Counted from the stretch's first letter, positions 32,067 to 44,660 are shown. The stretch is 64,000 nucleotides of DNA from Micrasema longulum (GCA_022494885.1 JAGVSM010001674.1:124001-188000), one strand, 5' to 3'. Translations and numbers: made by a program. Notes: a model not told the origin generated them from the letters alone.

Positions 32067-32690
32067 GGTCTTATTTATTTATTTATTTAACTTTTTGTAC
32101 ATAATGTTATTTGTACATTGGCGGGCTTATTGCCAAATGGCAATTTCTTCTAACCAACCAATAAAATAAAAGTTTTATTTTTATAATTCAAGTCACAGAA
32201 CATATTCAATAGAAAAAAAAAGATTAAAAAGTTAAAAATATATAAAAATAGAAATAAACGTATTTGTTTATAAATTACCTTAAATCAAAACTATTACTCA
32301 ATGGAAAAAGGAAAAAAGGAAAGAGGAAAAAGGAAAGGAGGAGAGATTAAGGAAGAGAAAGGAGATGTTTCTTCAGACGTGATTTAAACAGAGATAATGT
32401 AGTAACATCTTTGATGGTGGATGGGAGATGATTTCACAGTCGAGCCGAATGGACACTATATGAGTTAGAGAAGAAAGAGGAATTGTGTATGGGTATTAAG
32501 AGAGTGCCTTGAGAATGAGAACGAAGAGGTAAACTATGAACTGATAAGCGTTGAAATTTTTCACACAGGTATATAGGAGCGTTAGGACTATGAAGTACAT
32601 TGAACAGAAGTGAGAGGGAGTGATAGTCTCTCCGCTGTCTAATTTTGAGCCATTTCAGTTGCCCACGATAATCAGAAATGTGGTCATATT
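32067..32690 (-). pseudogene. Jockey-like LINE 3' end, inserted in an FB copy
   Basis: The minus strand encodes the extreme C-terminus of a Jockey-type reverse-transcriptase protein. YDHISDYRGQLKWLKIRQRR is followed by LSLLFNVLHSPNAPIYL, and after FQRLSVHSLPLRSHSQ come YSVHSARL and, beyond a stop at 32434, NHLPSTIKDV-like sequence. This is the conserved 'FSvhgaRLWN-LP--ir' ending. The 3' UTR holds GGCGGGCTTATTGCCAAATG, then TTCTTCTAACCAACC, a hairpin-plus-motif ending I know from moth LINEs, and it terminates in (ATAAATA)n at 32070-32090. It is 5'-truncated to about 620 bp and lies inside an FB repeat. A clear target duplication was not resolved. Confidence 0.87.
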
Positions 32691-32830
32691 TATGACTTGT
32701 CATTGACCACTTCTTCATCTCTGTTGTAATATATTAATCTAATAGCCTTTCAGGGGAATGAATCCATTGATTGTATAATAAAAGTGAATAAACTTAAAAT
32801 ATTGTTGGTAACAATAAGTTTATTCTTATA
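32690..32830 (+). repeat. FB repeat, right part
   Basis: TTATGACTTGTCATTGACCA, then TCATCTCTGTTGTAATATAT, then the FB tail (AGCCTTTCAGGGGAATGAAT … CTTAAAATATTGTTGGTAAC). Confidence 0.7.
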
Positions 32831-33585
32831 CCTGAGAATATATTTTATATGTAAGAAATGTGTTTTATGTTTTTGACCATTCTATAAGATCGGAGCAGAC
32901 GATTTGAAATGATTCAAGCAAATTCCGTATTCGACCAATAAAGAAAAATGAACCAGTACACTTACGTAATATATTCCATGCCTCAAGAATTTGATATTTG
33001 TCTTTGCAAACCCACGAAGCTCTCTTCACACAAAGCCATGCCTAAAGTGGAAAAACTTTCGCTGTTACAGAAGATGTGGCGGGGGAGAGATGGAAATATT
33101 ATTCTTTGGGGTATAAATTTACATTTGTTGGAAAACTTTGACGGGCATCATTTTAACAAGAGGCAGCCGACATTATATCCGTGAGACCTCCATCTTCTGC
33201 CATTTTGTAATATTAGGGCGGGTTACATGGATCATTACACAGCGCGTGGGAACTGGGAAACATTTGTACGGAGGAGCGGATTGTTTATATTTTTAGTGTT
33301 TCCTTCGGGTTATCGATTCATTCAAGCGCGAAATATTATATCGAAGCAATGGCCTTGTATTAATGCGACAGGTTGTGATGTATGAGACCCGTGGGATATG
33401 GCGCAATTCTGCTTAGTTCATAGGACTGTAAGTTAGTACTAATAGGGTTTTTCATTACGGTACTGGTGATGTATTTCGTGTCGATCAAACAATTCACTAA
33501 TACTGCTTTCGATCTAAAATATGTGTTCATTTCATGTAAAATAGTAGTAGAGCTCATGCAATAAGATACGAAAATTCGATTGCGC
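32831..33585. other. No gene recognised
   Basis: Mixed composition, with a GC-richer stretch at about 33050-33320 (AGATGTGGCGGGGGAGAGAT). Open frames are short and not protein-like. Confidence 0.35.
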
Positions 33586-33587
33586 TC

Positions 33588-33780
33588 TTTACTATTTTTT
33601 TATTTATTTCTGTACCACAACAGGCCAAGAGGCCCAATTCCAGTGGTGAATTACAGAACAGAACACACAGGCTTGAGAAAAATCGCATTTCAAATTTCGT
33701 ACTCTTACCCGGAACCTTCCGTGTATGAGTCAAGCATCTTGACCACTACACCATGGAGGCCGCTAAACCTTACCATTGAG
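33588..33780 (-). repeat. SINE-B copy
   Basis: On the minus strand the head CGGCCTCCATGGTGTAGTGG has a perfect A-box (TGGTGTAGTGG). It leads to TCTGTAATTCACCACTGGAA, then TGGGCCTCTTGGCCTGTTGT, in the same order as 10518-10692. The A-rich tail lies at 33588-33600. Confidence 0.85.
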
Positions 33781-33784
33781 TAAA

Positions 33785-35225
33785 TTTGTAACATTGGAGT
33801 ACATGGTGTCCAAGTATAGTCTCCAGGTTTATATAATGGCTGCCAAATCCTGTGCATTCTATGGCAACGCTTTTGTTGGTACTCAGCGAAACGATATAAT
33901 TAAATCCTTTACTATCTCTGTCTACTTCGGTATGCTCTACCGACTTTTCACCTCTGACGTCATATGATAGAATTCAACCAATTATAGACGCTGAAACTTT
34001 ACTCTGCGTTCCTTACTTAGTTGAAATTTTAAATAGTTTTTATACCTATTTTAAATAGGATTCGGCCATAAAAAAACTGCCACTTTAAAACGATTAAAAT
34101 TTAAATAAATATAAATTAATGCAAAAAATGTTAGCTTGAGCAAGATTTTTATACATTTGACAGTTCCTAAGACGGTATCATTTACTTTCCAAATGCATCT
34201 ATCTACCTACGAATTACAAAGCCAGCTCTATCGAGATCTCGATACGTGCTCTCAGAAAGATAAGAAAAACCATTGGAAAAATATGAGTAATATAATACGA
34301 TTAAATTTATGTTTTAAAGTGCCAATATTTTTACGGTTAGATGCTGGTTAATTTTAAAAGGGCAGCATCTAGCTATATTATCTCTGCATCTAGCCGTTCG
34401 TCTTCAAATTTGATAGCAGTGTCATAACTATTCGACTTCAAAATTGACTTATTTCTGTTTCGTATTTTAAATAGGCTTTTAAGAAAAAAGGACCTTCCTC
34501 AAAACGATAAAAAAATAAATAAATCGTAATTTAAAGATAAAATTGCTCGGTGGAAAAAAAAGACACTTTCAATGCGTGGATATGTGTGCCGTGGGGTACT
34601 GGAGCCAGTGGTTCTTCCCGATGTACCTACTTCAAAACTTGAAGATTTGGTCGGTAGTGTATTTTCGTAACGGCTCTGGAGAATTTATCTTCTACTATAC
34701 CGTCATTATGAAGGTATGACGTCCTTATCTTCTTATTGTAATCGCAGCCTAGGAGGCTTATTCTGCCACAATTTCGTTTCGTAAGTCTGTTCGTTCGTCA
34801 TATGTTCATCTTACTCTAACCCAATCGAAATCGTATTTTGCTCTCGTTTCCTCCCGTACGAGACGAATGAATTTGCGAAACGAATTAGGTACAGAATAAG
34901 GCCGCAAGTATACGTCATGTAGTTCTGACATGAACTGCCAACGAATTATCCGCCGTGGGCATCCGAGTACAATATTAGAAACCCCGATTACCCTGTGAAA
35001 TAAGCAAACATGCTGAAACAAGTTACCTTACACAAAAAGTTTTTGATATATTTTTTTTAACAAACGAAGTGGTAGTATTTTAAAATTTAGATCTAAAGAA
35101 GTTACTGACTACTTTCCTCAGTGAAATTGATCGCAGAGAGTCTGAGGGGTTGATGGTGGTGGCACATATTCTTATTTGAATTGTTATGATATATTTCTAT
35201 TTTTTGTTAATTGAATTTTTGAAGA
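33785..35225. other. No gene recognised
   Basis: AT-rich with two GC-richer patches (33880-33970 and 34560-35030). The minus-strand 71-codon frame at 34806-35021 shows no domain that I recognise. Confidence 0.35.
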
Positions 35226-35229
35226 TCCT

Positions 35230-35705
35230 CATTTTTTTTATTGTTATTTTTTTAAAATGTGTTTTTAACTATTTATGTATATTTGTTTTTATTAAATCTA
35301 TTACTTTGTTTTTCACAATGTATTTTTTTTACTAGGTATTTTGCTACTTTTTTTTTATTTAAAAAAAAAGGTTTTTGCTATAAACATACATTTTTTTACT
35401 ATGTTTTATACTGTTTCTTATTATGTATTTCGTTTTTACTACGTATGTTACTGTGTTTTGAAATATGTTTTATACTATGTCTTTTACTATGTATTTTGTT
35501 TTTGCTACATATTTGACATGGTTTTGAAATATGTTTTTTTACCATATATTTTACTATGTATTTTGTTTTTACTACTTATTTTACTGAATTTTCAAGTATG
35601 TTTTTTTAACATAATTTTTTTTTTTTTTTTACAATGTATTTCACAATGTTTTTTTTATTATATTTTCACCATGTCTACTACCTTTATTATTGTTTCTACA
35701 CATTG
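35230..35705. repeat. Degenerate T-rich tandem repeat
   Basis: Irregular units based on TTTTTACTATGTATTTTG and TGTTTTGAAATATGTTTTTT recur across ~470 bp. The apparent 85- and 121-codon frames here (Phe/Tyr/Leu/Val/Cys-rich) are read-through of the repeat, not genes. Confidence 0.7.
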
Positions 35706-35874
35706 ATTACTGTTTTTTATATATTTTTTGACTGGCTTAGAAGGGGGTTAATAACCCTATAATAGTTAGATAGTCAAAGAAACGTTGTATAATTAATATA
35801 ATATGACAATAAAAAAATAAATAAAAAATAAATAAAAAAATCAATCGATTTAAAAACGATTTTTTTTTATACAG

Positions 35875-36060
35875 ATACAAGAACGGAGAATTATTAGAAT
35901 GAAATATCAGAGTCTAGGCATTGGCTGATTTGTGGTAAATTCAAAATTTTGACAGATCCTGAGTTGGCTAAATCTACAAACATTTGGAAATAGGCAAAAT
36001 GTACAAATATTTTAGTATTTATGAATTCATATTGCATCCAGCTTAAATGTGTTTAATATT
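35875..36060 (+). repeat. FB-like fragment, strongly decayed
   Basis: ATATCAGAGTCTAGGCATTG, then CTACAAACATTTGGAAATAG recall the FB arm and tail. Identity is low. Confidence 0.4.
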
Positions 36061-36336
36061 GGAGGCTTCGGTATAATTTAGTAGATACACGAGCAGTTTA
36101 TATTAAATTACTGTAGAGTTGCACAATACGCGACAAATCGATATCCCCCGAGAGAGGAATAAATGTTTACATTTCGGCTACCCGAAATAATGTATTCATG
36201 TGCATGGTTATTTGGATAAAACAATTCATTAGCGGGGGATGGCTACCGTATACCGGTAGTGGGAGTAGGAGTAGGGAACCACGTGACGGGTTAAGGGGGC
36301 AGACACCGGAGTAGCGATGTAATGACACCTACCGGA

Positions 36337-36464
36337 ACATCGATATATTGAGACATCGATATATTGAGACATCGATATATTGAGACATCGATACATTGAG
36401 ACATCGATATATTGAGACATCGATATATTAACACATCCGTATGTTAAAACATCGATATATTGAG
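36337..36464. repeat. 16-bp minisatellite, eight units
   Basis: Unit ACATCGATATATTGAG, eight copies end to end with a strict 16-bp period. Units 4, 6 and 7 carry substitutions. Each unit contains the palindrome ATCGAT. The minus-strand frame reading SQYIDVSMYRCLNIS is a by-product of the repeat. Confidence 0.95.
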
Positions 36465-36609
36465 ATTATTCTAAGTTTCATCGTCGTTAAGATGTAGAGA
36501 CGGGTTGTAATCTTGTTGAAGTAACGTGGACTCGAGGTTCTAGGTTTTAACCCCGCTCTTCACAACTTGTTCTCATAGAAAATGGCTACAAAATTTTAAT
36601 ATTGTTTTT

Positions 36610-36985
36610 AAGGGGATTTAAGGTGGCAGAGTAATCTGATGAATGGTCTCGCTGATGCATCCCCGATACTGTGCAAAAAAGACAATTGCAAATCGGACTG
36701 ATTATGCCCGACTAAAATCGACAAAATTGACGTTTCGTGATCCCATTTTCCGCACCCTAAAACTGAACCGATTTGGTTTTTTATTTGAGAATGTATCAGA
36801 ATAAAATTTTCTGTCGTGGCACGTTTTCCGTTTTCAAAAATTATTTGTTATATATGTTCGAGTAAACAGTGCGTCCGAACACGGCGGATAAAACTGATGC
36901 TTTTATGGGTTTTTGGATGGTCTTAGCTCCCATAAGAAACAATTTATAAAAAAAACAAAATATTCAGAACATGTTAATGATAAAT
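36610..36985 (-). repeat. Repeat X copy
   Basis: The reverse complement shows the X landmarks in order: TTGTTTCTTATGGGAGCTAA, CCCATAAAAGCATCAGTTTT, CATAATCAGTCCGATTTGCA, and CACAGTATCGGGGATGCATC. It lacks the CpG-rich first block seen at 22330-22440. Confidence 0.75.
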
Positions 36986-37084
36986 ATCTATATTGTGTAA
37001 AAACCACATTGCGACAGTGCCAAAATCTAAGGCGAAAATACGGGAATACGTTTGTGTGAAGAAAAATCAGACCTTAAGACTTAA

Positions 37085-37175
37085 AAAAAAAATCCTTATC
37101 CACACCCTGTGGTGCCTAAGTCACTGTATTGGTACTCCATTCAATTCGTTATATACGGTACAGTATGAATTATAC
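37085..37175 (-). repeat. SINE-A 3'-end fragment
   Basis: CACACCCTGTGGTGCCTAAG, then TCACTGTATTGGTAC resembles the reverse complement of the SINE-A end (GGTGTACCAATGCAGTACCC). Confidence 0.45.
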
Positions 37176-37480
37176 TACAATGGAGATGTAGAACATTTAA
37201 GAGAAGGAAATATGGAAGCATAGTCATTTACAGCTTGTTTGAGTGGCCATTTAAATACCTTTAACTTAAAAATAATGTGTGTAAAGTTACCACTTAATCT
37301 TAAAAGAGCCAATGACAGGCCAAAAGCCATGTAAATGGCTAGGCTTCCATATTCCCTTCTCTAAAATGTTCTCCATCCCAGTTGTAATATGTTTATATTA
37401 ATTAGGGTGAAAGGTGGTGAAATCCAGTCCTTGTCTACCAAAATTTGTACTCAAAACTTTGATGAATAAAGTCATTTTTA
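37175..37480 (+). repeat. FB foldback repeat with tail
   Basis: Left arm ATGGAGATGTAGAACATTTA then AGAAGGAAATATGGAAGCAT. Right arm CTAGGCTTCCATATTCCCTT then CTAAAATGTTCTCCATCCCA. Tail GTGAAATCCAGTCCTTGTCT. The arms still pair despite divergence. Confidence 0.8.
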
Positions 37481-37484
37481 CATT

Positions 37485-38790
37485 TTTTTAAATAGCTGCA
37501 GACGGTGGAAAAGAGTGAATATGGAAGGCAGTTATGAAAAATACACCACAACACAATAAAGATAATATTAAAAAAGAAAAAAAATTGGGAAAAAAAGGGT
37601 AAAAAATATTAATGATCTCATGATGTTTGTAATAATAGAAGATGTGTACATCCCTACAGACACCGCTTCAACCTGCTGGCGAGTCGTGTCGGATCGTGTC
37701 TGATCGTATCATGCACCGTAGGGCTTCTTCGTGAGAATATGCCGGCTTAAAGTCGCTTGACAAATATAAAATATAATTGATTTTTTGATATTTTAGTATT
37801 CTTTATTATAATCACTGGTTTATGCAAAAACAGCAACGCTTATACAATTTACATGCATCAGGTTCTCAAGATCCTGACATTCACTAGTAAATAGTTCGTC
37901 GGATATTCACGTCGGAACTACGAGGTACGAATCGAACTCCTTGGCATGTCCTGCCTTTGTTTAAACAATATTTTTTTGCAGCATTAGCTGTAAATTATTT
38001 TTTTTCACCTCAATAGGCAAGGAGGCCCAATAAGAAAATATAGCATACTACAAATACTGATAAAATATGTGAAATGGATCAAGAAAAAATAGTTGTATTT
38101 TTAATATCAATCCCGTGGAGAAATGTTTTCGTACATATTTAAAAAAATAAAATTGATAAAAAATATTTCTCTACAAAAACGCGATACGTTTGGTCTTGAA
38201 AATTGTGATGTCAAGATTAGTGACCATGTTCTATTCCAATTTAAACGGTCACAAACAAAGTTCAGAATTTAACCGAATCTTGATATATTAAGGGAGTGGC
38301 CAATTCAATGTACCGTTTTCGGGGGAAATTGAATTAAAAATAGTATTGTTCTGTGTCAGAGTGTATGAAGAATAAAGTTAAGAAAAAATAAATTGTCTTA
38401 TTTTGTTCAGAAAACATACAGTCATACACAAAAAGTATTAAAAACCAATTAAGTTTTTATAAATTATGCAAAAGATGTAAACATTAAATGTGACAAAAAA
38501 ATAAATAAATAAGAAATTCAAGTGAGAAAAGAATAATTGTTAACATTTGCGTTTTCCATGGAGGTTATCGTTGGTAATAAATAAAAATAAATAAAAATAC
38601 CGAATGCACACTCCGAACCATCCACGTACACACACATGAACGCATATATAAAACATACACAAACATATACCTTACATGCCGCACATATACATAACATAAA
38701 CCACTCAAGATGCACATTCAACAACTATCCTAAATAATCGACCGAAAATGTCCATATCAATACTGAGTCCATTATAATATATAGGTAAGG
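37485..38790. other. No gene recognised
   Basis: AT-rich. A GC-richer patch (37650-37750) repeats the words TCGTGTCGGATCGTGTCTGA. A CA/TA-rich simple tract lies at 38625-38700. Confidence 0.35.
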
Positions 38791-38794
38791 TCCA

Positions 38795-39080
38795 TCTAAA
38801 AATCTTTAAAGCCGTCTAGTTTTATTTGCATCCTCCTAACGTACGGTATACAAATATAGTAACTATTTTTTAAATAAACAAACCGTGCTGATATTGAAAA
38901 TAAATTTCTGATACTTTTTTTACGAACATACTCGGTTCAGTTTTGGGGTACAGAATACGGGACTACGAGACTTGACTTGGTCGGTTTTAGCAAGGTATAA
39001 TCAGTCCGACGATCCGTTGTCTTTTTTTGCACAGTATTCGGGAAAGCATCTAATAGAGAGTGACTAGAAAATTATATTCG
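38795..39080 (+). repeat. Repeat X copy
   Basis: GTCCATCTAAAAATCTTTAA, then CGGTTCAGTTTTGGGGTACA, GGTATAATCAGTCCGACGAT and TGCACAGTATTCGGGAAAGC follow the order of 22550-22860. It is followed by GTGTGGGTTTTCACGGTCAC, which echoes the flank of the 13313-13491 hairpin. Confidence 0.65.
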
Positions 39081-39334
39081 AATTTCTACGTGTGTGGGTT
39101 TTCACGGTCACGTGTAAGTTTGGTTTCAGCGGAAATTTTTGACAGATAAGTGGTCACAGACGCTAGATAACGACACCGCTTTCATTAAGTTTGCATCTGG
39201 ACACCGTTAAGACAGGCATTTTATTCCGCCCACCGCATCATGGCAAATTCCGGCAGCTGGGTAATGACACTGCTTTCCAAGGAAATCATAACTTAGACGG
39301 TATTCGTTTGAGAATAAAATGTAACTCTTTGTGA

Positions 39335-39445
39335 ACCTTACCTTTTGTGTAACAAAAATGATCGAGATACGCCGCAATTAGCACACCAATATAGTGACTT
39401 ATGCACCCCTGGGTGCGGATAGGGAAATGATGATGAAGAATTTCT
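39335..39445 (+). repeat. SINE-A 3'-end fragment
   Basis: ACAAAAATGATCGAGATACG, then TAGCACACCAATATAGTGAC, GTGCGGATAGGGAAATGATG and ATGAAG match the SINE-A end. Confidence 0.7.
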
Positions 39446-42400
39446 TATAAAATAATATACCAGTATTTATAAAAACATGCTAACATGACGTGAATACTGT
39501 AGTAAAAATAATAAAATATTTTCAAAAATCTTTTCCTCGTATTTTAAGAATGTAATAAAATGTTCAGTCAATTTCTGAACATAAAAGATAGTAAACATAT
39601 TTCTAATGGTTTGTCTTTTATGGTTTTCTTTTAAAATGTTAACGTCCTTAAATTTTTGTACTTGAATGTTCCATTAAAGGAAAAATGTAGGCATGTACTT
39701 TACGTTCTATAAGATTTTCTAAGTCTTCTTGTAAAAAAGTACAAAGCAGTGCAAGCTCTTGGAATGTACTCCAGAGTACGTAAGGGTAGTTCTACGTAAG
39801 AATGAACACAAAAGTTATTTCAAGTACGTAAAGTTAGAACGTGTCTTTCACCCTTTGCCTCCCTTTTAGCCCAGTTTGTAAAAATATACCAATTAAAGAC
39901 ATACAAGGAAAATTATATTTTATTCTATAAAATTTATGTTTTATATTCATACAAACAATTATCCATGAATTTTGCACATAGAGCCAATTAAAAAGTCCTT
40001 TTGAAAGTGCCCACCCGTACACCCAAAGTAGAAGTATTAACAATGGTTCGACGTAATGCGTATAAGAAAAATATTTTTGAAAGTCACTCTGTTTTAGACC
40101 CTAAAAGATAAAACAAAGCATACGAAAACGAGGTTTTCGTTCACAGAACTTTTTAAAGTACCTAAATTCCTAACGGTGTACGGACAGCGAAGTCACCTGT
40201 TCATAGAACCAAGAATCTTCAACGGTTGGTCGCATAAGCTCAAGGAACCAATGTAAATGCTTGTCAAAGACATTTACGAACATATTGACATTCTCCCATT
40301 TTTGGTCATACCGAATTATGAGATCGCAAAAACAGTGCTTCAAATCGTAAAAACAAATTCTCTTACTAATATTGGCTATATCTCAGTGGCAAACGGTAAT
40401 TTTATTTACAGGTAAGCTATAAAAATATAATTTATTTGTACCAACAAAGTAGGTACATAATACAATATTTTACATTATACATACATTATATTATAATATA
40501 AGTGATACATATATACTATAAATTGCTATTTTTTCTGTGGTTCTTTGTAATACACTAACTCTTATCTATGAAATCAACTCAAACGACGTAACTTTGTGAT
40601 ATATTATATTTTGTATCTATATTAATCATTAATTTATTACATTACTTAAATAAAAGTTTATAAAAAATTATTAGACCTTTTCATTACGATTGAAATGTCA
40701 ACTGGCCGATTTGTTCTAGAAATTAATAATGCCAAAAACGGCCGCGTCGAGCACCACATGTGATGCCAGTCATATGTCAAAAGTATCATCTTTAAAAAAA
40801 AAAAAGTCTTCAAAAAATAATGTTTGAAATACTGTTTTCCAAATTGAGAATCTTCAAAGAATTTGTGTAATCTGCAAGTTTACTCCAGGAAAAAAATCCC
40901 ACTTTTGGGTTTCATACGTTCAAAATATAGTACACTTATTTGTATGAAGAAATAAGCTGGAGTAATAGGCTAGTTCCTTGCCTCATTGCTGGCGCTGGGC
41001 ACGCTTTATTAATATGTTTATTTATATTTGGAGAAAAATATAAATGGTGGCAATGATTTATAATAAATAATAATTATTTGTTTGTTTTTCTGTAAATAAA
41101 GTCACCGTGAAACATTATTATGGATAGTCAAATATAATGGTAAGCTGCGCATAATCGCTTCTATACACGATTCGCTCCTGCTATACCTTCAACCACCACT
41201 TTCAGTCCACCGGTATAATACGGGACAGAGTCAAAATATTCACGTACCTTAATCACGCACGACGAGGTAAGATCTATGGTTCATTCTGTACCTCGCTTGT
41301 AGTGAATACAACAGGTTACCGGAGTCCTTTAGAATATAAAAAAAATGACAGTATAAAATTTAACATAACTACTTGAGGAGGTACGTAAAAGGCGAAATTT
41401 AGCCTTAAGTATTTGTTTTACCTCAGATATTCTTACTAAATGTAAATGTTTTATTGTAATGTTTGTTTAAACTTAATTGCATTTTTTTATAATATTTAAC
41501 TTGCCATATTATTTTAGTTTTAAGAACCTATTATCACTCTATTATTATTATATATTACTATATTACAATTATTACTATACCTTTATGTAACTATTTTTCT
41601 GTCCCAAAATGAGTTTGTTGTAACCAATGAGACTGCAAAAAATTTGTATGATTTAATGATTAAAAAAATGAATGAAAAAAGTTGAAAAAAAAAATGGATT
41701 ATGGACATACTCGTATAGGAGCAGTTAGTGGAAAACTTCATTTATAATAAAATGTGTTGAATACCCAGTGTCTCAACTGATAAAAAAGTCATTCCTACCT
41801 CAATACAAGATTAACTAGTAAGGTGTGGTTGGGTAGCCAATTAGGAAATAAAAAGTTTAAAAAAAGAAAGTAATTTGTTGATTTATTTCTAAACTTTGTA
41901 TTCCATCGCCTTTGTCTTTTTTTCTAATTTTGTCTTTACGACGTTTATTGATCTTATATTACATTTGTCATGAATTTCAAGAACAATAATTTCAAACATT
42001 TGAAGCCTGATTACCTACGTAATTACTAAAATTTATTAGTGCCCAATATAAATAAAGGTATTCAGTCATGTTATACGTGTACTTAATATGTTTTTAATGC
42101 TCTGAGATATTTATGTATAAAATTAGTATCAATGTTTGCATAGGACTGAGTTGTTTGTTATAAATGTAGTGGACCTAAGACACATCAATAAATAATGTGC
42201 CCTATGACACATCTTTATTTATGGTCCATAAAAATTTAGTTTGTTGAAAAGTTAGTAAGTAGATTTACGTTTGTGTTAGACATTTAAAATGTTCGAAATA
42301 TAAAAGCCTGTAATTGGACTTTTGTGTATGTTTTAATAAATAATGTTGGTTTTCTCTAATAAAATATTTTTTTTTTTTAAAAAACATCAACGTTTCTATG

Positions 42401-43130
42401 TTATTATTTTAACCAAAACATATTATTTAATACGTGTAGTAGCTGCGTAGATCCAAAAAAATATTATGTCTAAAAGGTCGGAACATGTTTTCCATGTCGA
42501 AAAAACTAATGGCACCTTGTAAAAAAAATAAAAATATTGTTATTAAAAACTATGTTAACTAAACTATGTATATTAAATATTAATACCAGAGATGTATTAT
42601 ATTATGTATGGATTTAGAAGGCTTTCATTAGTAAACTCAGCCCAACGCCGCATGAGCACACAGTACACAGCGATCACCCCTTAACTCTCTCCTCCCAGAA
42701 AGGGGATGTATGGAAAGAGACCCCTATCAAAGTGTAAACAAATCGGATTACCGGTCAAGACATCTGTTATGTAAGGAAGGTGGATAGAATACACTATCAA
42801 AGCGGTGTATTCACCATCAGCAAAAAGATATCCAATTGGTTGAATATTCTTAGTTAATCACGAAATTTCAATAAAAAAAACAAAGCCCAGGAAAGTTGAA
42901 AAATATTTTTTGCAAGACCTTTAGTTCCGAAATTATTTAAAATATTATTTGACAAGCTCAATGAAATTTTTGAAAATATGTTCTTAGGAATAGATCAATC
43001 GATGATATATAGACTGAAAGTGCACATTAGAGTTATATTTCCAAACTTTTTTATTTCATCGCTTTGAAGCCCTTATAGCTATAATATAAAGCAATTTCTT
43101 ATGAAACGTAAAACTGGAAAAAAGGGATGA
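39446..43130. other. Long stretch with no recognised gene or repeat
   Basis: About 3.7 kb of AT-rich DNA. Slightly GC-richer patches lie at 40730-40775, 41140-41300 and 42630-42830. The words TTGCTGGCGCTGGGCACGCT near 40985 echo TTGCTGGCGCTAGAAACACT near 11398, so a weak shared repeat may exist. No open frame looks like a gene. Confidence 0.4.
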
Positions 43131-43139
43131 AAACATTGT

Positions 43140-44122
43140 TAATACGGTATTGGTATTGTGGATATGATTATCAAAAGATCATTCAGATGGTTTGGTAGTA
43201 TGGAACAAACGGATGATGAAGAAAAAGTTAATCAAGTAAATATGAAAAGTATTGTATAAGCATTGAGCATGTTAGGTTTCATAATTCGAATGAGTAAACA
43301 CTTTGATAATCCAAAGGCCCTAATTTCATTATATTATACGTTTGCCAGAAGCCATTTAAAATACGCATCTCAGATATGGAATCCTTAGTATGCTATATAC
43401 TCGTATATAACAAGAATAGAAAATATTCAAAACAAATTTATAAAGTACCTAAAATACAGAACCGGTATTTCTTATGTATCAACTCTCACTGCCTTCACCT
43501 ACTATGGAATCACTTCTTGTGTGCGGACCAACTACTGCTTCACAAAATTATGTCAGGAATAGTTGACTGTACAGAACTACTTAGTTTAATAACAATACAT
43601 GTGCCAGCCAGGATTTGTAGACGGTACCACCTGTTTCATGTACCAATAAGTAAAACATCGTTTGTTAAAAATGCTTTTTTCGTAGGACTTTTTCAGAGTA
43701 CAATAAAAAAATTAAAGATATAGATTACACAAACATAACTCTGTCAGATTTAAAATGCATTATGTAACTTATAATAATAAATATGTGCATCTATCTTCCC
43801 CTAGTTATCCTCTCTTCAAGCATCCTTGTCCTAATCCCGCCCAATTTAAAATAACTTACTGATCTTAAAAAAAAAAAAAAATGATTATTGAAAAATATTT
43901 ACATGAAAATAACATTTTTAGTACATGAAAATAACATTTATGTATAACACATATTTACTTATATGTATTTATTTAATATGTAATATATTTTCTTTACTAA
44001 CTTTGTATACTTAGTAGAAATCTGTTATTAGTTCTAAGTTTATACACTTTATCTGTTTGTTGACTATAAATATGTATGTAGAACTGTTGATTTCCTAAAT
44101 AAAATAAAATAAATAAATAAGC
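43140..44122 (+). pseudogene. Jockey-like LINE 3' portion (thumb/C-terminus and tail)
   Basis: The plus strand encodes the region after the reverse-transcriptase palm. MLGFIIRMSKHFDNPKALIS is followed by LYYTFARSHLKYASQIWNP and then, past a stop, RIENIQNKFIKYLKYRTGIS. This matches the conserved Jockey-type 'LGFilR-…LY-sfVRs-LEY-s-vW-P…ieriQ-kFlkyl-yR'. Further coding decays through several stops by about 43730. AT-rich sequence continues to an AATAAAATAAAATAAATAAA tail at about 44099-44120, the likely 3' end. The palm and endonuclease are missing. It resembles the fragment at 54891-55475 in the same region but is on the other strand and separately decayed. Confidence 0.83.
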
Positions 44123-44232
44123 CAGTCGTGAAAGGCTTTGAATGATCAGATAAATCGAACCTGTTGAAAGTATAATTTTATTTTAATAATAAATTTACGT
44201 ATATAGTTTTATTCTACTTTTATTTATGATTT

Positions 44233-44309
44233 TTACCAGTGACCGGGTTTCGTCGTGACCGACACCAGTTTGACGATGTTGGTCACGATGAAACCTAGTC
44301 ACTGATAAA
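44233..44309. repeat. Hairpin, ~34-bp arms
   Basis: Left arm TTACCAGTGACCGGGTTTCG then TCGTGACCGACACC. Right arm GATGTTGGTCACGATGAAAC then CTAGTCACTGATAAA. The loop is about AGTTTGAC. Several compensating-looking differences keep the stem pairing (CGTCGTGACC versus GGTCACGATG). No coding is present. Confidence 0.8.
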
Positions 44310-44399
44310 TATTATTAAAAAAAGTGACATTACTCGATATATCTACATTTTTATTATTATAATTAAAATGCAGTTCCACCAAGAAATGTCAGAGGAAAA

Positions 44400-44660
44400 A
44401 CTCAACCTTGTTAACTTTATTTTCATTTTATTTTATTCGGAATTTTTACAGCTATTATATGCAATAAGTAGAAATTATTAACAATACTAGAACCAATTAA
44501 AAAAGGACACTGTTTATCTAATAATACATAAGAAAAGAGCTTACAAAATTGTATGTGTGCGACGTTTGTATTCATGTGTGTTTATGTGCAAAGTGAGAAT
44601 GAATGAGGGTGGGTGCGTGTGTGTGGGTGCGTTAGTAAAAAAAAAGAAATTTAATACGTA
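44400..44660 (-). repeat. Possible LINE 3' end
   Basis: On the minus strand a CA-rich segment leads to AATTCCGAATAAAATAAAAT at 44420-44445, resembling the architecture of 18541-18811 (CA-rich part, then an A-rich tail). No coding signal was seen. Confidence 0.35.

Noticed and set aside
35259..35706. Two overlapping plus-strand frames (85 and 121 codons) that look like membrane proteins
   Set aside because: They are read-through of a degenerate T-rich tandem repeat; the hydrophobicity comes from TTT/TAT codons.
36229..36420. Minus-strand frame with SQYIDVS repeats
   Set aside because: It is created by the 16-bp minisatellite, and the repeat falls in different frames from unit to unit.
36620..36665. 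Hammerhead-like core (CTGATGA) in repeat X
   Set aside because: No GAAA partner at the right place and no stem II could be drawn.
44233..44309. Hammerhead ribozyme
   Set aside because: The stem and a CGAAAC-like word are there, but the conserved CTGATGA core is absent on both strands.
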